Assembly (NCBI GenBank): GCA_964519955.1
Contig: CAZFLM010000024.1
Location: 16,782-80,781 of the forward strand
DNA from: CAZFLM01 sp964519955
GTDB lineage: Bacteria; Armatimonadota; Chthonomonadetes; Chthonomonadales; CAJBBX01
Direction: 5' to 3'
DNA: 64,000 nucleotides
Notes under the pieces: model-generated
Seen by the model: only the letters and a program-made list of their open reading frames with translations
Databases searched by the model: none
What the model was told of the DNA's origin: nothing
Translations under genes and position numbers: made by a program
In this document: positions 59,279 through 64,000 of the stretch, piece after piece
Numbering within the stretch: the stretch's first letter is position 1
How the letters are laid out: each line of letters opens with the position of its first letter

Positions 59279-59734
59279 TCAGTGATGGGCGCCGAACTGC
59301 GTGGCGGCGTTCAGCAGCACGCCGATCGCCCAGCCCGCCGCGACGACCGCCGCGAGGACACGGTGCTCCTGCAGCGTGCCCTCGGCCACCCAGAGCGGCA
59401 CGAACGTCACCATGCTGTAGTGCGCCAGGGCGAGAGGGATCGCCAGCAGGCACACCGGCGGCGTCACGAGCAGCATGTTGTGGGCAAGAACGATCTCGAC
59501 GACGAAGATGCCCGCGAGCATCGACGCGAACAGCGCCTTCGGGCCGAGGCGCCAGCGGTAGCGGAGCAGCGTGAAGGCGAGGGGATAGCCAAGGTAGAAG
59601 AGCAGCAGGACGGCGCCGTAGTGGGAGTAGTAGGCGCGGGGATGTGCGATCGCGGGAGTGGTGGTGAAGTCGACGACGAGCCAGGCGAGCACCCCGCAGA
59701 GGAAGTAGCGCACGCCGGCGCCCGGTCGTTCCAT
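59279..59734 (-). CDS. Small polytopic membrane protein, hypothetical
   Basis: 151 residues from ATG 59734; a GTG 17 codons upstream is possible. Four to five hydrophobic helices (GVRYFLCGVLAWLVVDFTTT, GAVLLLFYLGYPLAFTLLRY, LFASMLAGIFVVEIVLAHNM, LLAIPLALAHYSMVTFVPLW, VLAAVVAAGWAIGVLL). Charged residues are few. I recognise no family. It lies between the degenerate kinase and a prepilin-like gene, both on the same strand. Confidence 0.65.
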   Translation of the reverse strand: MERPGAGVRYFLCGVLAWLVVDFTTTPAIAHPRAYYSHYGAVLLLFYLGYPLAFTLLRYRWRLGPKALFASMLAGIFVVEIVLAHNMLLVTPPVCLLAIPLALAHYSMVTFVPLWVAEGTLQEHRVLAAVVAAGWAIGVLLNAATQFGAHH

Positions 59735-59839
59735 GGCGTCCACCGAGGGACCACGTGAATGAGGAGCGCACCAGACGCTCCTCACACATCACACGTTGGG
59801 GCAAGCAGCACGCAGCTCGGCCTGCCAATGGGATGACCT

Positions 59840-59861
59840 GGGCGGGAAGAGACGCCCGCCC
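59840..59861 (-). terminator. Hairpin downstream of the second prepilin-like gene
   Basis: A 7-bp perfect stem, GGGCGGG / CCCGCCC, with an 8-nt loop, 28 bases beyond the stop at 59889. It is also similar to the dispersed GGGCGTCCC/GCCC unit. Confidence 0.45.
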
Positions 59862-59888
59862 GATCACAGCGCTCGTGCATGCTCGGGT

Positions 59889-60647
59889 CTAGAGCCCGAA
59901 CAGGTTCCAGCCCTTCCCGTTGATGCGCTCCGCCGTGATGGTCTTGGCGGTTCCGGAGAGGGTGACGTAGGTGCACATGTCGGAGCCGGAGTGCGCGTGG
60001 TAGTTGCACCAGGTGAGGATGGTCTTGTCCGCCGGCGGGTTGCGGTACTTGAGCTGTTGCGGCGCATCCGACGGGCCGGTGGCCCCGGTCCAGTCCAGGC
60101 AGTAGACCAGTTGGCGCTCGCCCGCCTGGCTGCCGACCACCTGCGTGATGTCGTAGCTGTCCAGGGCGTAGAAGTTGATGGATGCGCCAGCCCCGAGCCC
60201 CGTGACGCTGATGCCTGCCTGACCGTTGATGACCGTACCCGTGTAGCCGGACGTCGGGTGGTAGGTGGCGTTGACCGCGGCGCTGTAACTGCTTACCGTG
60301 TTGTTGGGGCAGTGGAACGTCTCGATGCTCGCGATGTACTTCGGATAGAGGTACGAGTTCTTCATGTTGGAGGGCGCAACCGGCGTGCCGGCGCCCGTCC
60401 AGGGCGACCCGTCGCTGTTCTCCGCCACGCCGAGGAGCAGCGGAGGCATCTTCTGGCCGTGGTCTTCCTTGTAGAGGCTGGACTTCAGGTACAGCTCATG
60501 CATGTTCGACATGCACGTTGCCTGACGGGTGCTTTCTTTCACGCGAGCGAAGACGGGCATCAGGATAGCCGCCAGCACGGCGATAATGGCAATAACCGTG
60601 AGCAGCTCGATCAAGGTGAACGCCAGCTCGGAACGCTTCGGGGCCAA
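59889..60647 (-). CDS. Prepilin-like protein (DUF1559-type)
   Basis: 252 residues. TTG 60647 has GGAGGAG 8 bases upstream, which places the class III signal at the very N-terminus: LAPKRSELAFTLIELLTVIA, then AVLAAILMPVFARVKESTRQ. The family Cys block is ATCMSNMHELYLKSSLYKED. The usual Gly before the Phe is Ala here, a tolerated but less common cleavage site. The globular part has a CPNN motif and YHAHSGSDMCTYVTLSGTAK near the C-terminus. Pseudopilin-like; the specific role is unknown. It is divergent from serA. Confidence 0.88.
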   Translation of the reverse strand: MAPKRSELAFTLIELLTVIAIIAVLAAILMPVFARVKESTRQATCMSNMHELYLKSSLYKEDHGQKMPPLLLGVAENSDGSPWTGAGTPVAPSNMKNSYLYPKYIASIETFHCPNNTVSSYSAAVNATYHPTSGYTGTVINGQAGISVTGLGAGASINFYALDSYDITQVVGSQAGERQLVYCLDWTGATGPSDAPQQLKYRNPPADKTILTWCNYHAHSGSDMCTYVTLSGTAKTITAERINGKGWNLFGL

Positions 60648-60744
60648 CGTCGTCTCTCCTCCCGTCGCGGATGTTCGGTTCCTCCGCCCGCGGGCACGCA
60701 AACCAAGGCAGCCACCGCTGGCCGGCGGCGTGCTCACGGTGGGT

Positions 60745-60774
60745 AGCATACAACAACGCGTTCGAGTGTGTCAA
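60745..60774 (-). promoter_or_regulatory. Promoter of the second prepilin-like gene
   Basis: On the minus strand, TTGACA (60769-60774), an 18-nt spacer and TATGCT (60745-60750), about 100 bases upstream of TTG 60647. On the plus strand, TACAAT at 60859-60864 is a possible -10 for serA without a recognisable -35. Confidence 0.65.
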
Positions 60775-60952
60775 GCGACGGAGTCGCACACCCGGTGGTC
60801 CATCTGTCAGACGCCCCGCCTGCAGGCGTTGTTCCTGATGGCTCCTGCACAGGCGCGGTACAATAGGGGCGGCATCTCCTGGCAACGGCGCGAGGATGGC
60901 CCAGCATCTGACGTGCGCCCCCGGCCTCGAGGGCGGATGGGAAGGACGAGCC

Positions 60953-62551
60953 GTGTTCAGAGTACTCGTGTCGGACCCCATTTCGGAAGCAGGCATCGAG
61001 AAGCTGCGCGAGGTGGGCCAGGTAGACGTTCGCACCGGGCTGGCGCCCGAAGAACTCCTCGACATTATAGGCGACTACGACGCGCTGGCGGTGCGCTCGG
61101 AGACGAAGGTCACCGCGCAGGTCATCGCGGCCGCCAAGAACCTGAAGATCATCGGGCGCGCCGGCGTCGGCGTCGACAACATCGACGTCCGCGCGGCCAC
61201 CGAGCGGGGCATCGTCGTGGTCAACTCGCCGCAGGGCAACACTATCGCGGCCGCCGAGCTGTCTATCGCCATGCTGATGGCCCTCGCCCGCAACATCCCT
61301 CAGGCGGACGCCAGCCTGCGGGCCGGGAGGTGGGAGCGCAAGCGCTTCGTCGGCACCGAGGTCTACGACAAGACGCTCGGCGTCGTTGGCCTGGGCAAGA
61401 TCGGCGGCGAGGTGGCCCGGCGCGCGCGCGCCCTCGAAATGCGCGTACTGGCCTACGACCCGTTTGCCACCGAGGAGCACGCCCGGCAGGTCGGCGCCCG
61501 CCTCGCCACGCTGGACGAGATCTATCGCGACAGCGACTTCATCACGCTGCACGTGCCGCTGAACGACCAGACCCGTGGCATGATCGGCCCCGAGCAGATC
61601 GGCAAGATGAAGGACGGGGTGCGGATCATCAACTGCGCCCGCGGCGGGCTCGTGGACGAGCAGGCGGTCGCCGAGGCGGTGCGCTCGGGCAAGGTCGCCG
61701 GCGTCGCGTTCGACGTGTTCTCGAAGGAGCCTGTCGACCCGGCCAATCCGCTGCTCTCGCTGCCCGGCAACGTTGTCACCCCTCACCTGGGTGCATCGAC
61801 GGAAGAGGCGCAAGTGCACGTCGCCATCGACATCGCCGAGCAGATCGCCGACGTCCTGAGCGGCCTGCCGGCACGCGCCGCCGTGAACATGCCGCCCTTG
61901 TCCGCGGAAGCGCTGGAGCGCGCGAAGCCGTATCTCCTTCTGGCCGAGAAGATGGGCAGCCTGCAGACGCAGCTCGCGCGCGAGTTGGACGGCCGCGGCC
62001 GGCCGATCGAGACCGTCGAGATCCTGTACCAGGGCGACTTCTCGGAGCTGCCCACCAACGCGATCACCCGGTCGGCCCTCGCCGGTCTGCTCTCGCCGAT
62101 CCTCTCCGAGCCGGTGAACCTCGTGAACGCGCCGTCGCTCGCCGCCTCGCGCGGTCTGAAGGTGACGGAGAGCACGCGCTCCACGGCAGGCGAGTACAGC
62201 CATATCGTGAGCCTGACCATCACGACGCCGGCGGGATCGCGCACGCTGTGCGGGACGGTGTTCGGCCCGAACGATGTGCGCATCGTCCACGTGGACCACT
62301 ACCGCGTCGACATCCCGCCGGAGGGCCCCATGCTGCTGACACAGCACGTGGACCGGCCCGGCATGATCGGCTCGGTAGGAACATTGCTGGGGGCGGCAGG
62401 CGTCAATATCGCCGGGATGAACGTGGGGCGCGACAAGGTCGGCGGCCGCGCGCTCATGGTGCTGATGGTCGACACGCCGATCCCGGACGAACTGATGGGA
62501 CAGCTCCGCGGCTTGCAGGGGATGGAGACCGCGCGGTTCGTCATGCTCTAG
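60953..62551 (+). CDS. serA: D-3-phosphoglycerate dehydrogenase
   Basis: 532 residues from GTG 60953 (AAGGA 6 bases upstream); an in-frame ATG at 60896 would add 19 atypical residues. The substrate domain is at about 1-100. The NAD-binding Rossmann fold has GVVGLGKIGGEVARRA, and the catalytic residues are Arg in NCARGGLVDE, Glu in the EPVDP region and His in TPHLGASTEE. The long form adds an intervening ASB domain (about 320-450) and an ACT domain (about 455-532: LLTQHVDRPGMIGSVGTLLG). It catalyses the first step of serine synthesis and is normally inhibited by serine at ACT/ASB. The TAG stop lies in a repeat element. Confidence 0.97.
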   Translation: MFRVLVSDPISEAGIEKLREVGQVDVRTGLAPEELLDIIGDYDALAVRSETKVTAQVIAAAKNLKIIGRAGVGVDNIDVRAATERGIVVVNSPQGNTIAAAELSIAMLMALARNIPQADASLRAGRWERKRFVGTEVYDKTLGVVGLGKIGGEVARRARALEMRVLAYDPFATEEHARQVGARLATLDEIYRDSDFITLHVPLNDQTRGMIGPEQIGKMKDGVRIINCARGGLVDEQAVAEAVRSGKVAGVAFDVFSKEPVDPANPLLSLPGNVVTPHLGASTEEAQVHVAIDIAEQIADVLSGLPARAAVNMPPLSAEALERAKPYLLLAEKMGSLQTQLARELDGRGRPIETVEILYQGDFSELPTNAITRSALAGLLSPILSEPVNLVNAPSLAASRGLKVTESTRSTAGEYSHIVSLTITTPAGSRTLCGTVFGPNDVRIVHVDHYRVDIPPEGPMLLTQHVDRPGMIGSVGTLLGAAGVNIAGMNVGRDKVGGRALMVLMVDTPIPDELMGQLRGLQGMETARFVML

Positions 62552-62651
62552 CCTGGATCACGCACGAGTGCGGCGGTGGGATGGGCCTGAGCCTGCCCTG
62601 AGCCTGCCGAAGGGTGTCCGTCCGGCGCCACTCATGGATGGGTCAGGCCAG
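62548..62651. repeat. CTAG-bounded palindromic element, copy F (long form)
   Basis: 104 bp, the same length and extended core as copy E. It starts CTAGCCTGGATCACGCACGA and ends ATGGGTCAGGCCAG, so the right boundary is CCAG. The left CTAG contains the serA stop codon. The rest of the 353-base gap, to 62904, shows no gene or clear promoter. Confidence 0.85.
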
Positions 62652-62904
62652 GAGTGTTCCGGGCTCGACGCGAAGTTGGGGGAGCCTGCGCGGCTGCTGC
62701 GCGGGCTCCATCCTGTCGCTCGGCCCGCGTGGCGCCAAGCACTCGCCTGGCGGTTCGCCGCCCTGCTGGGCGGGTGGCGTGCGTCCGATCATAAGCGCAT
62801 GCCGCGGCGAAGTCGCCACTGCCACGCAAGCCGCTCTCTCGACGACTGACGGTACCACTGTCTCCCGCAGGTTCAGGCGTGCCCGCGCTATCGGGTATCA
62901 GTCT

Positions 62905-64000
62905 ATGTGCGACGACCGGTATCTGCCTGAAGAACCAGCGCCGGCCCGCGGCCCAGTGGAGCCGGAGGCTGGCGCCATCGCGCGCCGGTACCGGGCGCTG
63001 CTGGACGTCGGCGGTCAGGGCGTGGTGGAGGTCGATGCGAATCACCGCATCACGTTCGCCAACCGCACCATGGCCGAGATGGTTGGCTACACCCTCGACG
63101 AGACGCTCGGCCGCCCCATCACGGACTTCATCCCCGCGGATTCCCACGACTTCGTGACAGCCCGGTTCGCCGAGCGCAAAGAGGGCCGCCACGACACCTA
63201 TGAGCTGAGCCTGCGCCGGAAGGACGGGACGTCGCTATGGGTGGAGGTATCGTCGACCCCGATCCTGGACGAGGCCCGCGCTTTCGTGGGTTCGCTGTCG
63301 GTGGTGAAGGACATCTCGGCTCGCAGGCAAGCTGAGGACACGCTGCGCGAGAGCGAGGCCCGATACCGCAGCCTGTTCGAGAACGACCACACGATCATGT
63401 GGCTGATCGACCCCGAGACCGTCTCCCTGGCCGACGCCAACCCGGCGGCATGCGCGTTCTACGGGTACACCCGCGAGCAGTTGGTGGCGATGCCTCTCTG
63501 GCACATCAACCGGCTGTCCGAGGAGCAGATCAGGCAGGCGATGCGCGCCGCCAACCGGGGCGAATGCAGCCGGTTCCTCTTCCAGCACGTCCTGGCCGAT
63601 GGGCGAGTCCGCGACGTCGAGGTCTACTCCGGGCCGATCCGCATCGGCGGGCGGGACTTGCTGTACTCGGTGATCCATGACGTGACAGACCGCATCCGCG
63701 CGGAACAGGCGCTGCGGGAGAGCGAGGCCCAGTACCGCCTGTTCTTCCAGGGCAACCCGATGCCGATGTGGGTCTACGATCGCGAGACCCTGTACTACCT
63801 GGCGGTCAACGACGCCGCCGTGCACGTGTTCGGCTACGGTGTCGACGAGTTCCTCGGCATGCGGATTGTGGACCAGCTCGTGGAGGAGCAGCGGCCCGGG
63901 CTGCGCCAGCACGTGGCCGGCGTGGCCGGCGAGCGCCGCCTGAGCGGGCCGTGGACGTTCGTCACGAAGGACGGGCGGCACATCGAGGCGGAGGCGACCG
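62905..64000 (+). CDS. Multi-PAS sensor protein (3' end outside window)
   Basis: The frame is open from ATG 62905 to the end of the window; 365 residues are visible, all soluble. Three PAS domains in a row: about 30-150 (RYRALLDVGGQGVVEVDANH, TYELSLRRKDGTSLWVEVSS, VGSLSVVKDISARRQAEDTL), 155-275 (RYRSLFENDHTIMWLIDPET, LLYSVIHDVTDRIRAEQAL) and from 280 (QYRLFFQGNPMPMWVYDRET). The RRQAEDTLRESEARYR-type linkers are classic PAS-PAS coiled connectors. The missing C-terminus could be a histidine kinase, GGDEF/EAL or other output. The start has no clear ribosome site, and an upstream non-ATG start is possible. Confidence 0.85.
   Translation, partial: MCDDRYLPEEPAPARGPVEPEAGAIARRYRALLDVGGQGVVEVDANHRITFANRTMAEMVGYTLDETLGRPITDFIPADSHDFVTARFAERKEGRHDTYELSLRRKDGTSLWVEVSSTPILDEARAFVGSLSVVKDISARRQAEDTLRESEARYRSLFENDHTIMWLIDPETVSLADANPAACAFYGYTREQLVAMPLWHINRLSEEQIRQAMRAANRGECSRFLFQHVLADGRVRDVEVYSGPIRIGGRDLLYSVIHDVTDRIRAEQALRESEAQYRLFFQGNPMPMWVYDRETLYYLAVNDAAVHVFGYGVDEFLGMRIVDQLVEEQRPGLRQHVAGVAGERRLSGPWTFVTKDGRHIEAEAT

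Noticed and set aside
60896..60952. serA start at ATG 60896
   Set aside because: The extra residues are unlike SerA N-termini, and GTG 60953 has AAGGA at good spacing directly before the family start FRVLVSDPI.
62568..62849. 93-residue frame downstream of serA
   Set aside because: Its first third is translated repeat element F, the remainder has no recognisable feature, and there is no ribosome site.
1..64000. tRNA, rRNA or tmRNA genes
   Set aside because: I looked for T-loop (GGTTCGAATCC-type) and rRNA core sequences and found none; a covariance search would be needed for certainty.

Overview
The window is high-GC bacterial chromosome that fits the phylum Armatimonadota best. The main evidence is three genes of the class-III-signal/DUF1559 kind whose N-terminal region reads FTLIELL(V/T)VIAIIA followed by a Phe- or Met-Pro-Val-Phe-Ala segment and a Cys-x-Ser-Asn motif. 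Supporting signs are a PEP-CTERM protein, very large secreted glycosidase-like and beta-helix proteins, DUF6785-type and YfhO membrane proteins, and frequent GTG/TTG starts. This placement is inference from gene content. I recognised no rRNA, tRNA, CRISPR array, prophage or intact insertion sequence. A run of 100 N (11180-11279) is a scaffold gap inside a dispersed repeat.

Layout. 1-2072: tail of a glycosidase-like protein and a Tat-exported papain/BtrH-fold protein. 2283-3932: Hsp70-like ATPase. 4167-9662 (minus): polytopic membrane protein, two paralogous small membrane proteins with a helix-turn-helix-like region and a triple LLRPA tail, a small membrane protein, a prepilin-like protein and a GntR/LacI-type repressor with a consensus promoter. 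9665-11023: miaB. 11465-16541: DUF6785-like membrane protein, PEP-CTERM protein, STN-domain protein and a VapC-like toxin/antitoxin pair whose toxin is frameshifted. 16679-24198 (minus): large secreted glycosidase-like protein, NIPSNAP protein, zinc-ribbon/TPR protein, dut and a GAF/PAS histidine kinase. 24416-34242: TPR protein, beta-helix/FIMAH protein, alpha/beta hydrolase, YfhO protein and GHL6-type glycosidase. 34385-35956: DUF2235 lipase-like domain fused to a LecA-like lectin.

36839-43370 (minus) holds two overlapping gene strings. One is aroQ-pepQ. The other is a surface-glycan set of one GT2 and three GT4-type glycosyltransferases ending in a Trm112-like protein, broken by a repeat-filled gap. 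43496-49657 (plus) is a translation and housekeeping string: rpmE, DUF1385, prfA, prmC, ABC ATPase, CPBP protease and TPR lipoprotein. 51155-52932 pairs a MarR regulator that has a cysteine-rich tail with a cysteine desulfurase. 53326-54390 is the primary sigma factor, with a perfect TTGACA-17-TATAAT promoter and a leader of about 310 nt. 54787-64000 carries an MCP, a degenerate receiver/kinase, a membrane protein, a prepilin-like protein, serA and a partial multi-PAS sensor.

The most unusual material is (i) a family of imperfect palindromic elements bounded by CTAG that repeatedly supply the TAG stop codon of the adjacent gene, with an 18-nt fragment at the vapC frameshift; (ii) the LLRPA-tailed membrane/HTH-like paralogues; (iii) the Cys-tailed MarR next to the cysteine desulfurase; (iv) the lipase-lectin fusion; and (v) a two-component protein that lacks both phosphoacceptor residues.
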